Source: Sphingomonas sp. (GTDB lineage Bacteria > Pseudomonadota > Alphaproteobacteria > Sphingomonadales > Sphingomonadaceae). Taken from it: a DNA stretch of 53,842 nt. Below are positions 25,018 through 34,598 of this stretch, one piece after another. The stretch lies in contig NZ_JAPKNM010000026.1 of the NCBI RefSeq assembly GCF_026460985.1, forward strand, positions 1-53,842. Direction: 5' to 3'. The position numbers and the translations under genes were made by a program. Positions within the stretch are counted from its first letter, which is position 1. The number at the start of each line of letters is the position of its first letter. The notes below the pieces were generated by a model. It ran no database searches. It was given only the letters and a program-made list of their open reading frames with translations, and was not told the DNA's origin.

Positions 25018-26262
25018 ATGGATTCCATGGCAAACGACCACCGACCACTGCTTCTGGCCCTCGCCCTCCTGACGGCCAGCGCCTGCCACGCCCAGGCACC
25101 GCAGGAACCCACACCACAAGCCTTCCGCGACGTGACGGCGACGCATGTGCCGCAAGCGCCCGATCTGCACGCGCTCGACATCGCACTGGCCGATTTCGAT
25201 CATGACGGCGATCTCGACGCCGCGCTCGCGGTAGAGGGCGCGCCCAACCGGCTCTACGTCAACGACGGCCGGGGCCGCTTCGCCTGGCGCGAAGGCGTAT
25301 TCGGGCAGCGCGCGCACGACACAGAGCATGTCCGCGCCGCCGATTTCGATCGCGACGGCCATGTCGACCTGGTCTTCGTCGCCGAGGATGATCGGGTGCA
25401 CCAGTTCTTCCTCGGCCGCGGCGACGGCAGCTTCGTCGACGCGAGCGCGCGGCTGCCCGCGATGAGCGTGGGCAACGGCCTGGCGGTGGGCGACGTGAAC
25501 CGCGACGGCCTGCCCGACATCCTTGTCGGCAACTCGGGCAACTCGGGCGAGAAAGGCGAGGATGGTGGCCGCAACCTCCTGTGGCTGAACGATCCCCGCC
25601 GCCCCGGCTGGTTCGTCGCCGCGACCGACACCCATCTGCCCGCGATCAAGAACAAGGCCCAGGGCGTGGCGCTCGCCGATCTCGACGGCGACGGCGACCT
25701 CGACATGGTCGTGGCGACCGAGGCGCCCCCTACCCGCTTGCTGGTCAACGGCGGCAAGGGCCGCTTCGCCGAGGCGTCGGACAGGCTCGACCAGGTCACG
25801 CCGCTGGAGACGCGCGAAGTCCATATATTCGACGCCAATGGCGACCGGCGGCCCGACATCCTGCTCCTCAACCTGACGAGCAATGCCGGGAAATGGGAGA
25901 AGGACCCGCAGGCGCGGCTGCTCGTCCAGAATGGCGCGGGCCGCTTCGTCGACGAGACGGCGCAGCGGCTCCCCGCCAATCGCTTCTCGAGCTGGGGCGG
26001 CACCGTCATGGACTTCAACCGCGACGGCCATCCCGACATCATCCTTGGTGCCATCGCGGTCCCCGGCTTCGCGCCGCTCCAGGTCCGCGCCTACGCCAAT
26101 GACGGCAAGGGCCGCTTCCGCGACGCCACCGCCGCGACCTTCCCCGGAACGGTCGTCGGCCGAAGCTGGAGCATGGCGGTGGGCGACGTGGACGGGGACA
26201 AGATCGACGACCTCTTCATCGGCGGCTGGGGCACGCAGGCGCGACTGCTTCTGGGGCGATAA
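25018..26262 (+). CDS. VCBS/FG-GAP repeat protein, probable lipoprotein
   Basis: This 414-residue exported protein consists of about seven FG-GAP/VCBS beta-propeller repeats, each with a calcium loop: DFDHDGDLD, DFDRDGHVD, DVNRDGLPD, DLDGDGDLD, DANGDRRPD, DFNRDGHPD and DVDGDKIDD. The N-terminus has a hydrophobic core and LTASAC, a possible lipobox. The ATG at 25018 is preferred because GGGAGG lies before it; the ATG at 24991 is inside the palindromic repeat and would add nine residues. Function is unknown. The fold suggests a calcium-dependent carbohydrate- or protein-binding surface protein. It follows the GMC operon on the same strand but after a repeat, so cotranscription is uncertain. Confidence 0.85.
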   Translation: MDSMANDHRPLLLALALLTASACHAQAPQEPTPQAFRDVTATHVPQAPDLHALDIALADFDHDGDLDAALAVEGAPNRLYVNDGRGRFAWREGVFGQRAHDTEHVRAADFDRDGHVDLVFVAEDDRVHQFFLGRGDGSFVDASARLPAMSVGNGLAVGDVNRDGLPDILVGNSGNSGEKGEDGGRNLLWLNDPRRPGWFVAATDTHLPAIKNKAQGVALADLDGDGDLDMVVATEAPPTRLLVNGGKGRFAEASDRLDQVTPLETREVHIFDANGDRRPDILLLNLTSNAGKWEKDPQARLLVQNGAGRFVDETAQRLPANRFSSWGGTVMDFNRDGHPDIILGAIAVPGFAPLQVRAYANDGKGRFRDATAATFPGTVVGRSWSMAVGDVDGDKIDDLFIGGWGTQARLLLGR

Positions 26263-26344
26263 CCTGACCATCGCCCAGGCGACGGCGGCGCGGCGGACGA
26301 GACGCGAACGGCCGGAGCGCGCGCGATCCGCGACGAAAGGGTGT

Positions 26345-26359
26345 TGATACTTTATATCA
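26345..26359. promoter_or_regulatory. Candidate metalloregulator operator before the ZnuD-like receptor
   Basis: TGATA-CTTTA-TATCA is a 15-base palindrome with perfect 5-bp arms, 43 bases upstream of the TonB receptor start. It is AT-rich in GC-rich surroundings, as expected for a Zur or Fur box. The assignment to Zur rests on the downstream gene being ZnuD-like. Confidence 0.4.
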
Positions 26360-26402
26360 TCGCGGCTAGCGCAGCGGCAACCCTTCCGTCCGGGACCTGT
26401 CC

Positions 26403-28511
26403 ATGTTGCGTAGCCTGTTGCTTGCCACCGCCACCCTGATCGCCTTGCCGGCGCATGCCGAGGAAAAGCCCGTCGCCGCCCCGGCCGGCGACACGACGGC
26501 CGATGCGTCCGCGGCCGATGCGCAGGACCATGACCAGCCGGCGCAGGAAGTCGTCATCACCGGCACGCGCGCCCGCGCCACGGCGGACGTGCTCGGTGGG
26601 ACCGCGATCCTCGCCGCCGAGGAGCTCACGCGCGAGATGCGCCCGACGATCGGCGAGACGCTCGCCTCGCAGCCCGGCGTCTCGGCGACCTCGTTCGGCC
26701 CCAACGCCTCGCGGCCGGTGCTCCGCGGCTTCACCGGCGATCGCGCGCGGCTGCTGATCGACGGGATCGGCAGCATCGACGTGTCGAACACCTCGGCCGA
26801 CCATGCCGCGATCATCAACCCGCTCACCGCCGACCGGATCGAAGTGCTGCGCGGCCCCTCGGCCCTGCTGTTCAGCCCCTCGTCGATCGGCGGCGTGGTC
26901 AACGTGATCGACAGCCGCATCCCGCGCCGCATGGCCGAAAGCCCGCTCCATTTCGACGGCATCGCAACCTATGGCAGCGCCGCCGACGAGCGCGCGGTCT
27001 CGGGCGTGGTCGACGTGCCCGTGGCGGGCAAGCTCGTCGTCCATGCCGATGGCAGCTACACCAAGACCGGCGACCTCAGGAGCGGCGGCTATGTGCTGAC
27101 CCCCGCGTTGCGCGCGCAGGCCGCGGCCAGCGCCGACCCCGACATCCAGGCGCTCGCCGATCTCAAGGGCAAGATCCCCAACACCGCCGCCCGCACCTGG
27201 GATATCGCGGGCGGAGCGGCGATCGTCGACGAGTCCGGCAACCTCGGCTTCTCGGTGTCGCGCTACGACAGCCTCTACGGCGTGCCGATCCGCTATTCGC
27301 TCGACCCCGCGGTCGAGGCCGAGGCGGTCCGGCTCCACGCCAAGCAGACGCGCTTCGACCTGCGCGGCGACATCCTCACCGAGACCGCGGGCATCCACCA
27401 GATCCGCATGCGCCTCGCGGCAGCCGACTATCGGCACAGCGAGATCGAGGACACCGGCGAGGTCGGCACCACCTTCTACAGCCAGGGCCTCGAAGGCCGG
27501 CTCGAGCTGGTTCAGGAGACGCATGGGCTCTGGGAAGGCGTCACCGGGGGCCAGTTCTCGACGCGCAACACGCGCATCGTCGGCGAGGAGAAGTTCCTGC
27601 CGCGCACCGAGAGCAACCAATACGGTCTGTTCACGCTCCAGTCGCTCGACTTCGGCAAGCTGAAAGCCGAGGCAGCCCTGCGCTACGAGCATAACCACCT
27701 CACCGCGCAGGCCGACGCGGACATCGGCAACCCGCGCACCGATCGCAGCTTCGATAGTCTCTCGGCCTCGCTCGGCGCGAGCTATGCGCTCGCCGATCAT
27801 CTGCGGCTCGGCATCAACGTCTCGCGCAGCGAGCGCGCGCCGACGCAGGAGGAATTGTTCGCCAACGGTCCGCACGCGGGCACCCAGGCGTTCGAGATCG
27901 GCAACCCCGATTTCACCACCGAAAAGGCCTGGGGTATCGAAGGCACGCTCAAGGGCTCGGGCGACGGCTGGAGCCTGTCGGCGGCGGCCTATTACAACTG
28001 GTTCACCGACTATATCTACGACGCCCCCACCGGCGCGATCGAGGACGATCTGCCGGTGTTCCAGTACAACCAGGCCGATGCCCGCTATTACGGCTTCGAG
28101 GTCGAGGGTTCGGCGCGGCTCGCGCAGCTCGGCAAGTTCGCGATCAACGCCGATGCGCTGGCGGACTATGTCCATGCCGAGCTGGTCGACCAGGGACCCG
28201 TCCCGCGCATCCCGCCGCTCCGCGTGATGGGCGGGATCGAGGCGCAGTCCGACACGCTCACCGGCCGGGTCGAGGTCGAGCACAGCTTCGCGCAGGACCG
28301 TATCACCGCTTTCGAGACGCCGACCAACGGCTTCACCCTCGTCAACGCCTCGCTCTCGTGGAAGCCGTTCGGCGCGGATTCGCACACCAGCCTGACACTC
28401 TCGGCGAACAACCTCTTCGACGTCGAGGCGCGGCGCCACACCAGCGTGCTCAAGGACTATGCCCCACTCGCCGGCCGCGACCTGCGCGCGACGCTCCGGG
28501 TGCAACTCTGA
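26403..28511 (+). CDS. TonB-dependent receptor, ZnuD-like
   Basis: This 702-residue outer-membrane receptor has a signal peptide (MLRSLLLATATLIALPAHA), a TonB-box-like QEVVITGTRA, a plug domain (RPVLRGFTGDRARLLIDGIGSIDVSNTSADHAAIINPLTADRIEVLRGPSALLF) and a beta-barrel ending ATLRVQL. The plug segment SADHAAIINPLTADRIEVLRGP and the C-terminal NNLFDVEARRHTSVLKDYAPLAGRDL are characteristic of the ZnuD zinc/heme receptor branch. A zinc role is inferred; the typical His-rich loop is not obvious. It is not part of the mannoside set, and it is shorter than the large receptor at 7911-10994. Confidence 0.9.
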   Translation: MLRSLLLATATLIALPAHAEEKPVAAPAGDTTADASAADAQDHDQPAQEVVITGTRARATADVLGGTAILAAEELTREMRPTIGETLASQPGVSATSFGPNASRPVLRGFTGDRARLLIDGIGSIDVSNTSADHAAIINPLTADRIEVLRGPSALLFSPSSIGGVVNVIDSRIPRRMAESPLHFDGIATYGSAADERAVSGVVDVPVAGKLVVHADGSYTKTGDLRSGGYVLTPALRAQAAASADPDIQALADLKGKIPNTAARTWDIAGGAAIVDESGNLGFSVSRYDSLYGVPIRYSLDPAVEAEAVRLHAKQTRFDLRGDILTETAGIHQIRMRLAAADYRHSEIEDTGEVGTTFYSQGLEGRLELVQETHGLWEGVTGGQFSTRNTRIVGEEKFLPRTESNQYGLFTLQSLDFGKLKAEAALRYEHNHLTAQADADIGNPRTDRSFDSLSASLGASYALADHLRLGINVSRSERAPTQEELFANGPHAGTQAFEIGNPDFTTEKAWGIEGTLKGSGDGWSLSAAAYYNWFTDYIYDAPTGAIEDDLPVFQYNQADARYYGFEVEGSARLAQLGKFAINADALADYVHAELVDQGPVPRIPPLRVMGGIEAQSDTLTGRVEVEHSFAQDRITAFETPTNGFTLVNASLSWKPFGADSHTSLTLSANNLFDVEARRHTSVLKDYAPLAGRDLRATLRVQL

Positions 28512-28535
28512 TCCGCGCGCATTAATAGGGGGCGG

Positions 28536-29249
28536 ATGGACAGTCCGCTCCCCGAACCGGTCGTCGACCTCGAAGCCGAAAAGACGGCGTCGCGCCGCAT
28601 CCCCTGGCCGATCGTCATCCTCGGAGCGGTGGCGCTGCTGCTGCTCGGCATGGTCTGGTTCGGCCACGAGATCCTGGAGGGCGACGCGGCCGCGATCGAC
28701 CGCGCGATCATCCTCGCGATGCGCGTCCCCGGCCATCCCGAACAACCGCTCGGGCCGCACTGGCTGCCCTCGGCGGTGCGCGACATGACCGCGCTCGGCA
28801 GCACCACGGTGCTGACCCTGGTCGTGTTCGTCACCGCGAGCTTCCTCGCGCTACGGCGGCGCTGGCGCTCGTCGCTGCTCGTGCTCGCCGCGACGACACT
28901 CGGCGCGCTCGCGGTGACTGTGGTCAAGGCACTGATCGCCCGCTCGCGCCCCGACCTGGTCGGGCGGCTGATGGAGGAAGCGTCGCACAGCTTCCCAAGC
29001 GGCCATGCCGCCAACAGCGCGATCGTCTATCTCACGGTCGCGACCCTGCTTTTCCCCGTGGTGCGCGGCTGGCGGATGCGCGGCTTCGTCCTCGGCGTCG
29101 CGATGCTGCTGGTGGGCCTGATCGGCGCGAGCCGCGTCTATCTCGGCGTCCACTGGCCCAGCGACGTCCTCGCCGGCTGGGCCTTCGGCAGCATCTGGGC
29201 ATTGCTGTGGTGGGGAGTGGAGCTGAGGCTGTTCCGCAGGAAGCGCTAG
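28536..29249 (+). CDS. PAP2 family membrane phosphatase
   Basis: This 237-residue inner-membrane protein has about five hydrophobic segments and the three PAP2 motifs KALIARSRPD, SFPSGHA and RVYLGVHWPSDVLAG. Family members remove phosphate from lipid phosphates such as undecaprenyl pyrophosphate or phosphatidate at the periplasmic face. It starts 24 bases after the TonB receptor stop, but the functions are not obviously linked. Normal length. Confidence 0.93.
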   Translation: MDSPLPEPVVDLEAEKTASRRIPWPIVILGAVALLLLGMVWFGHEILEGDAAAIDRAIILAMRVPGHPEQPLGPHWLPSAVRDMTALGSTTVLTLVVFVTASFLALRRRWRSSLLVLAATTLGALAVTVVKALIARSRPDLVGRLMEEASHSFPSGHAANSAIVYLTVATLLFPVVRGWRMRGFVLGVAMLLVGLIGASRVYLGVHWPSDVLAGWAFGSIWALLWWGVELRLFRRKR

Positions 29250-29267
29250 CCAGTCGGTCGGCCCGCG

Positions 29268-30266
29268 TCAGCCCTGCCGCTCGGCCAGCTTGCGCTCCCA
29301 GGCCAGCGCGTCCTTGACGATCCCCTCGAGATCGTCGTGCCTCGGCCGCCACGGCAGTGTGCTCAGGATCTTGCGGTTGTCCGCCACCAGCGCGTCGGGG
29401 TCGCCCGCGCGGCGCCCCTCCAGCTTCCGCTCGATCGTCCGGTTGGTCACCCGGTCGACCGCGTCGAGCACCTGCAGCACCGAGAAGCCGCGGCCATAGC
29501 CGCAGTTCATCGTGTGGCTCTCCTCAGGCCGCGCGATCAGCAGGTCGAGCGCGTCGACATGCGCCGCGGCGAGATCGGTGACGTGGATATAGTCGCGCAC
29601 CCCGGTACCGTCCTCGGTGGCGAAGTCGGTGCCGAACACCGATACCGCCGCGCGCTTCCCCGTCGCCGCCTCGGCCGCGATCTTGATCAGGTGCGTCGCG
29701 CCCGCGGTCGACTGGCCCGAGCGGCCCTGGGGATCGGCACCGGCGACGTTGAAATAGCGCAGCGCGCAATAGTTGATCGGATGCGCTGCCGCCACGTCGC
29801 GCAGCATGAACTCGGTCATCAGCTTGGACATGCCGTACGGGTTGATCGGCGACTTGGGGCTGTCTTCGGAGACCGGCACCTTCTCGGGGATGCCGTAGGT
29901 CGCCGCGGTCGAGGAGAAGATGAAATGCTTCACCCCGGACGCTACCGCGCTCTCGATCAGCGAGCGGCTCGCCACGGTGTTGTTGCGATAATATTTGAGC
30001 GGGTCGCTGACCGATTCCGGCACCACCACCGATCCGGCGAAGTGCATCACCGCGATCACGCCCTCGTCGCGCATGGTGGCGCGCACGACGTCCTCGTCCT
30101 CGATATTGGCGACGACCAGCTTCGCGCGCTTGTCGACCGCCCAGTCGAAGCCGGTGACGAGATTGTCGACCACCACCACCTTCCAGCCCGCATCGAGCAG
30201 CGCCAGCACCGCATGGCTGCCGATATAGCCCGCACCGCCCGTCACCAGCACCGTACCGTCGCGCAT
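29268..30266 (-). CDS. galE: UDP-glucose 4-epimerase
   Basis: This 332-residue short-chain dehydrogenase-like epimerase interconverts UDP-glucose and UDP-galactose in the cytoplasm. It shows the NAD motif TGGAGYIGSH at the N-terminus, MHFAGSVVVPESV, SSTAATYG and the catalytic YGMSK (Tyr-x-x-x-Lys), then LRYFNVAGADPQGRSGQ, typical of GalE. GGGAGA precedes the ATG. It is convergent with the PAP2 gene and divergent from msrA. It could feed exopolysaccharide precursors. Confidence 0.93.
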   Translation of the reverse strand: MRDGTVLVTGGAGYIGSHAVLALLDAGWKVVVVDNLVTGFDWAVDKRAKLVVANIEDEDVVRATMRDEGVIAVMHFAGSVVVPESVSDPLKYYRNNTVASRSLIESAVASGVKHFIFSSTAATYGIPEKVPVSEDSPKSPINPYGMSKLMTEFMLRDVAAAHPINYCALRYFNVAGADPQGRSGQSTAGATHLIKIAAEAATGKRAAVSVFGTDFATEDGTGVRDYIHVTDLAAAHVDALDLLIARPEESHTMNCGYGRGFSVLQVLDAVDRVTNRTIERKLEGRRAGDPDALVADNRKILSTLPWRPRHDDLEGIVKDALAWERKLAERQG

Positions 30267-30353
30267 GCCCGTCTCCCTTTACGCGGCCCCGCCTAGAGCC
30301 GCGATTGCGCTCCGCCAACCCCCACCTATGTTGGGCGCGACAAGGAGAACGAA

Positions 30354-30899
30354 ATGACAGTCGAAACCGCGACGCTCGCCGGCGGATGCTTCTGGTGCAC
30401 CGAGGCGGTGTTCAACGACGTGGTGGGCGTGAGCAAGGTCGAGAGCGGCTATATCGGCGGCACCGTCCCCAACCCGACCTACAAGCAGGTCTGCGGCGGC
30501 GATACGGGGCATGCCGAGGCGATCCGGGTGACCTTCGACACCGACCAGATCCGCTATGGCGATCTGCTCGACATCTTCCTCGCCACGCACGACCCCACCC
30601 AGCTCAACCGCCAGGGCAACGATATCGGCACCCAATATCGCTCGGCGATCTTCCCGCACTCGCCCGAGCAGGAGGCCGAGGCGCGCGCAGCGATCGAGCG
30701 CGCCCGGCCCGACTGGCCCGCACCGATCGTCACGACGATCGAGCCGCTGGCCGAATGGTATCCGGCCGAGGATTACCACCAGGAATATTGGCAGGGCGAG
30801 GGTCAGCGGAACCCCTATTGCCTCGCGGTGATCCCGCCCAAGCTCCGGAAGCTGCGCAAGAGCTTCGCCAATCGGCTGAAGGAAGGCGCGGCGGCGTAG
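30354..30899 (+). CDS. msrA: Peptide-methionine (S)-S-oxide reductase
   Basis: This 181-residue repair enzyme reduces the S-epimer of methionine sulfoxide in proteins. The active-site motif [11 protein letters not shown] begins at about residue 9, and [25 protein letters not shown] and [22 protein letters not shown] are family signatures. AAGGAGA lies just upstream of the start. The protein is cytoplasmic, without a signal. The gene stands alone and its end is followed by a palindromic repeat. Confidence 0.95.
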   Translation: MTVETATLAGGCFWCTEAVFNDVVGVSKVESGYIGGTVPNPTYKQVCGGDTGHAEAIRVTFDTDQIRYGDLLDIFLATHDPTQLNRQGNDIGTQYRSAIFPHSPEQEAEARAAIERARPDWPAPIVTTIEPLAEWYPAEDYHQEYWQGEGQRNPYCLAVIPPKLRKLRKSFANRLKEGAAA

Positions 30900-30907
30900 C
30901 CCATCTC

Positions 30908-30994
30908 CGTTCGTGCTGAGCTTGTCGAAGCACCGTTCTTCTCTATCTCAGGACGGAAGAAAGGACTGCCCTTCGACGAGCTCAGGGCGAACGG
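30908..30994. repeat. Dispersed palindrome (ttcgtgctgagcttgtcgaag family)
   Basis: CGTTCGTGCTGAGCTTGTCG on the left and CTTCGACGAGCTCAGGGCGA on the right are inverted, imperfect copies. A second member is at 45655-45745. It fills the gap between the convergent msrA and aquaporin genes and may terminate both. Confidence 0.85.
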
Positions 30995-31006
30995 GTTGTC
31001 AGCGCC

Positions 31007-31738
31007 TCACTCCGCCGGCAACGCCTCGCCTTCGACGGGCGGGCGCTTGCCGGCCTCGGCACCGAGCAGCCGGTAGACCGTCCCGCCGATCACGCCGCCC
31101 GCGATCGGCGCCAGCCAGAACAGCCAGAGCTGCTGGAGCGCGATCCCGCCCTCGAGCAGCGCAGGCCCGGTCGAGCGCGCCGGGTTGACCGAGGTGTTGG
31201 TCACCGGGATCGAGATCAGGTGGATCAGGGTCAGCCCCAGCCCGATCGCGATCGGCGCGAATCCCGCTGGAGCGCGGCTGTCGGTCGATCCCATGATGAT
31301 CAGCAGGAACATGAAGGTCAGCACGACCTCGATCGTGGCGCCCGCCGCGACCGAATAGCCGTGCGGCGAATGCACGCCGAAGCCGTTCGAGGCGAGCCCG
31401 CCCGTGAAGCCGGCCGCCCCGCTCGCGATGACCTGGAGCAGGGCCGCGGCGATCACCGCGCCCAGGACCTGCGCGATCACGTAGAGCGGGATGTCGCGCG
31501 CCGCGAAACGCCCGCCCGCCCAGAGCCCGATCGTCACCGCCGGATTGAGGTGGCAGCCCGAGATATGGCCGATCGAATAGGCCATGGTGAGCACTGTGAG
31601 CCCGAACGCCAGCGAGACGCCGGCATAAGCGATGCCGAGATCGGGAATCCCCGCGGCGAGCACCGCGCTCCCGCACCCGCCGAAAACCAGCCAGAAAGTG
31701 CCGATCGCCTCGGCAAGCCCGCGCTGCACGTTGGTCAT
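31007..31738 (-). CDS. aqpZ: Aquaporin Z
   Basis: This 243-residue water channel has six hydrophobic segments and two NPA boxes, [16 protein letters not shown] in the first half and [13 protein letters not shown] in the second. The Arg after the second NPA matches the selectivity filter of water-specific aquaporins, and [10 protein letters not shown] near the N-terminus is typical of AqpZ. GGGAGG precedes the start. It lies in the inner membrane and equilibrates water. Confidence 0.95.
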   Translation of the reverse strand: MTNVQRGLAEAIGTFWLVFGGCGSAVLAAGIPDLGIAYAGVSLAFGLTVLTMAYSIGHISGCHLNPAVTIGLWAGGRFAARDIPLYVIAQVLGAVIAAALLQVIASGAAGFTGGLASNGFGVHSPHGYSVAAGATIEVVLTFMFLLIIMGSTDSRAPAGFAPIAIGLGLTLIHLISIPVTNTSVNPARSTGPALLEGGIALQQLWLFWLAPIAGGVIGGTVYRLLGAEAGKRPPVEGEALPAE

Positions 31739-31838
31739 GATTTCCCTCCCGCTGTTTTCGCTTTAGCCTCAAGTGCCTGGGGATATGCGCGGAAGTGTAG
31801 CCCCGCCTGGAGGAAAGTAAAGTAAAGCGAAGTAACGC

Positions 31839-32759
31839 TCAGCGCGGATGTGCGGCCCGGCGCAACCGGTCATTGATCGCGATTCCGATGCCGGTCCCGG
31901 GGACCGGCGCCACTGCGATCCGCGCCGCGGGCGACGCGTCGGCGCGGTGGAGCGCGTCGAACAGGTTCGCGGCCGCCTCGACGAGATCGCCGCGGATCGA
32001 AAGCGTATCGTCGCCCGGAACGCCGCCGAAGCCGATCAGCCATTCGCCCGGCTCGCGTTCGCGCGCATTCAGCCGCAGCGGCTTGCCCGGCGCATAGTGG
32101 CTGGCGAGCTGCCCGGGCGCGGTGATCCTGCCCTCGGGCGCCGCATGCTCGAGCCCCAGTGTCGCAGCGTCGAGCGGCCCCGGCCGCAGGATCCGGCCGT
32201 CCTGCACGATCGTCGACTCCAGCCCCGCGGGGGTCGGCCCATCGTCGATCACCAGCGGGATGCGCCCCGCCAGGCTCGCCGCGACATGCGCCGCGCGCGT
32301 CGGGCTGATCGACCCGCTCGCATTGGCCGAAGGCGCGGCGAGCGGCAGCCCGGTCGCGTCGAGCAGCGCCTGCATCGCGCGGTGATCGGGCACTCGGATC
32401 GCGATCGTATCGAGCCCTGCGGTGACCAATGCGGCGATCTCCGCCCCGGGCCGCAGCGGCAGCACCAGGGTCAGCGGCCCGGGCCAGAAGCGCCGTGCCA
32501 GATCGCGTGCCGCATCGTCGAAGATCGCGATCGTCTCGGCCGCCGCGAGCTCGGGCACATGCACGATCAGCGGATTGAAGCTCGGCCGCCCCTTGGCTTC
32601 GTATATCCCCGCCACCGCGCGCGAATCGCTGGCGTCGGCGGCGAGTCCGTAGACGGTTTCGGTGGGCACCGCGACGCATCCGCCGCCGCGAATCACTTCC
32701 GCCGCTTCGGCGATCGCAGCCGTGCCGTAGGGTAAGATGCGGGGATTTGTCGGGCTCAC
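31839..32759 (-). CDS. L-threonylcarbamoyladenylate synthase (Sua5/YwlC type), GTG start
   Basis: This 306-residue enzyme makes threonylcarbamoyl-AMP for the t6A modification of tRNAs. The N-terminal YrdC domain shows GGCVAVPTETVYGLAADA, IYEAKGRPSFNPLIVHV, FWPGPLTLVLP and PSANASGSISPT, and a C-terminal Sua5 domain follows (ITAPGQLASHYAPGKPLRL). The GTG at 32759 is the best start; the open frame continues upstream antisense to the acyl-CoA dehydrogenase gene and is not part of it. No strong ribosome site is visible. It is divergent from the dehydrogenase at 32814 with 54 bases between starts. Confidence 0.9.
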   Translation of the reverse strand: MSPTNPRILPYGTAAIAEAAEVIRGGGCVAVPTETVYGLAADASDSRAVAGIYEAKGRPSFNPLIVHVPELAAAETIAIFDDAARDLARRFWPGPLTLVLPLRPGAEIAALVTAGLDTIAIRVPDHRAMQALLDATGLPLAAPSANASGSISPTRAAHVAASLAGRIPLVIDDGPTPAGLESTIVQDGRILRPGPLDAATLGLEHAAPEGRITAPGQLASHYAPGKPLRLNAREREPGEWLIGFGGVPGDDTLSIRGDLVEAAANLFDALHRADASPAARIAVAPVPGTGIGIAINDRLRRAAHPR

Positions 32760-32813
32760 GCGAGGGGGGCTATATCGCGGGAAACAAGACCACAAGAGAG
32801 GCCCCGAAAGGTC

Positions 32814-34508
32814 ATGACGTTCACCCCCGCCACCGCCGAGCAGCGCTTCGTGCTCGAGCATGTCGTTCGCCTCGCCGAGATCAGCGCGGAAGCCGCCGAG
32901 ATGACCGACGCGGTGCTCGACGGCGCCGGCCAGTTCGCCGCGGGCGAATGGGCGCCGCTCGAGCGGCTGGGCGACACCGACGGCCCGAAGTGGAGCGAGG
33001 ACGGCGTGAAGATGCCCGCGGGCTTCGCCGATGCGTACAAGGCCTATGTCGAGGGGGGCTGGGGCACGATCGGGTCGCCGGCCGAATTCGGCGGGCAGGG
33101 CCTGCCGGTGAGCCTCTCGATCGCCGTGCTCGAGACGCTCGGCACCGCGAACATGGGCTTCGCGCTCGCCCCGATCCTCACCGTCGGCGCGATCGAGGCG
33201 CTGACGCATCACGGCACGCCCGAGCAGCAGGCGCTGTACCTCCCCAAGCTCGCCACCGGCGAATGGACCGGCACGATGAACCTCACCGAGCCGCAGGCGG
33301 GCTCGGACGTCGGCGCGCTCAAGACCCGCGCCGAGCCGGTCGGCGACGGCACCTACCGGATCAAGGGCACCAAGATCTTCATCTCGTTCGGCGATCACGA
33401 CATGGCCGACAATATCGTCCATCTCGTCCTCGCCCGCACCCCGGATACGCCCGCGGGCACCAAGGGCCTCTCGCTCTTCCTCGTGCCCAAGTACCGCCTC
33501 GATGCCGACGGCACTCCGGGCGCCTTCAACGACGTCCGCGTGGTCTCGATCGAGCACAAGATGGGCCTGCACGCCTCGCCGACCTGCGTGCTCAGCTTCG
33601 GCGACCATGACGACTGTATCGGCGAACTGATCGGCGGCGAGATGGGCGGAATCCGCGCGATGTTCACGATGATGAACAACGCCCGGCTCAATGTCGGCCT
33701 GCAGGGCGTGCAGGTCGCCGAGCGCGCCACCCAGCGCGCGGTCGCCTATGCCCGCGAGCGCGTCCAGGGCGTCCGCATGGGCGCGCCCGCCGCGATCGTC
33801 GAGCATCCCGACGTCCGCCGCATGCTGCTCCGCATGAAGGCGCAGACCCAGGCGGCGCGCGCCTTGGTCTATTACGCCTTCGGCCAGCTCGACCGCGGCC
33901 ATGCCGGCGACGCCGCGGCCAGGGCGCGGGTGGAGTTGCTCACCCCGCTCGCCAAGGCGCACGGCACCGATCTCGGCAACGAAGTCGCGTCGCTCGGCAT
34001 CCAGGTCCATGGCGGCATGGGCTATATCGAGGAGACCGGCGCCGCCCAGCATTTCCGCGACGCGCGCATCACGCCGATCTACGAAGGCACCAACGGCATC
34101 CAGGCCGCCGATCTGGTCGGCCGCAAGCTCAGCATGGACAATGGCGGCACGCTGTTCGCGTTGCTCGCCGAGATGCGCGGCGATGCCGAGGACGCCGAGC
34201 TGATCCGCCTGATCGACGCGTGCGAGGAAGTCGGCCGGCATCTGCTCGGTGCCGACACCGACGACCGGCTCGCGGCAAGCTATCCCTTCCTGACGATGCT
34301 CTCGGTCGCAGTGTGCGGCTGGTTGATGGAGGAAAGCGGCCGCATCGCCGCGCGCTCGGAGGGCGACCCCGCCTTCCTCGGCATGAAGGCCGCCGCAGCG
34401 CGCTTTTACGTCGCGCAGATCGTTCCCGAGGCGATGGGCCTCAAGGCCGCCGCAATGGCGCCGGCGGATGTGCTCTATTCGATCGACGCCGAGGCGTTCG
34501 CGGCCTGA
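32814..34508 (+). CDS. Acyl-CoA dehydrogenase, DmdC-like
   Basis: This 564-residue flavoprotein is longer than standard (about 380) acyl-CoA dehydrogenases and has the extra C-terminal domain of the DmdC (3-methylthiopropionyl-CoA dehydrogenase-like) group. Motifs are NLTEPQAGSDVGALKTRA (substrate/FAD), IKGTKIFISFGDHDM, VQGVRMG, and YEGTNGIQAADLVGRKL with the catalytic Glu. It probably oxidises a medium- or long-chain acyl-CoA; a true DmdC role cannot be assigned by motif alone. Cytoplasmic. A palindromic repeat begins seven bases after its stop. Confidence 0.92.
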   Translation: MTFTPATAEQRFVLEHVVRLAEISAEAAEMTDAVLDGAGQFAAGEWAPLERLGDTDGPKWSEDGVKMPAGFADAYKAYVEGGWGTIGSPAEFGGQGLPVSLSIAVLETLGTANMGFALAPILTVGAIEALTHHGTPEQQALYLPKLATGEWTGTMNLTEPQAGSDVGALKTRAEPVGDGTYRIKGTKIFISFGDHDMADNIVHLVLARTPDTPAGTKGLSLFLVPKYRLDADGTPGAFNDVRVVSIEHKMGLHASPTCVLSFGDHDDCIGELIGGEMGGIRAMFTMMNNARLNVGLQGVQVAERATQRAVAYARERVQGVRMGAPAAIVEHPDVRRMLLRMKAQTQAARALVYYAFGQLDRGHAGDAAARARVELLTPLAKAHGTDLGNEVASLGIQVHGGMGYIEETGAAQHFRDARITPIYEGTNGIQAADLVGRKLSMDNGGTLFALLAEMRGDAEDAELIRLIDACEEVGRHLLGADTDDRLAASYPFLTMLSVAVCGWLMEESGRIAARSEGDPAFLGMKAAAARFYVAQIVPEAMGLKAAAMAPADVLYSIDAEAFAA

Positions 34509-34514
34509 CATTTA

Positions 34515-34598
34515 CCGTCATCCCGGCGAAAGCCGGGATCTCGTGCCGCAAGCTGCTCGCGCCGTCGCCTGAGGTCCCGGCGTTCGCCGGGATGACGG
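34515..34598. repeat. Diverged sphingomonad palindrome between convergent genes
   Basis: CCGTCATCCCGGCGAAAGCC and GGCGTTCGCCGGGATGACGG form the inverted ends. It fits exactly between the acyl-CoA dehydrogenase stop and the acetyltransferase stop at 34599, so it probably works as a shared bidirectional terminator. Confidence 0.85.

Noticed and set aside
26352..28760. Minus-strand frame of 802 codons opposite the ZnuD-like receptor
   Set aside because: Shadow of the receptor gene; composition only.
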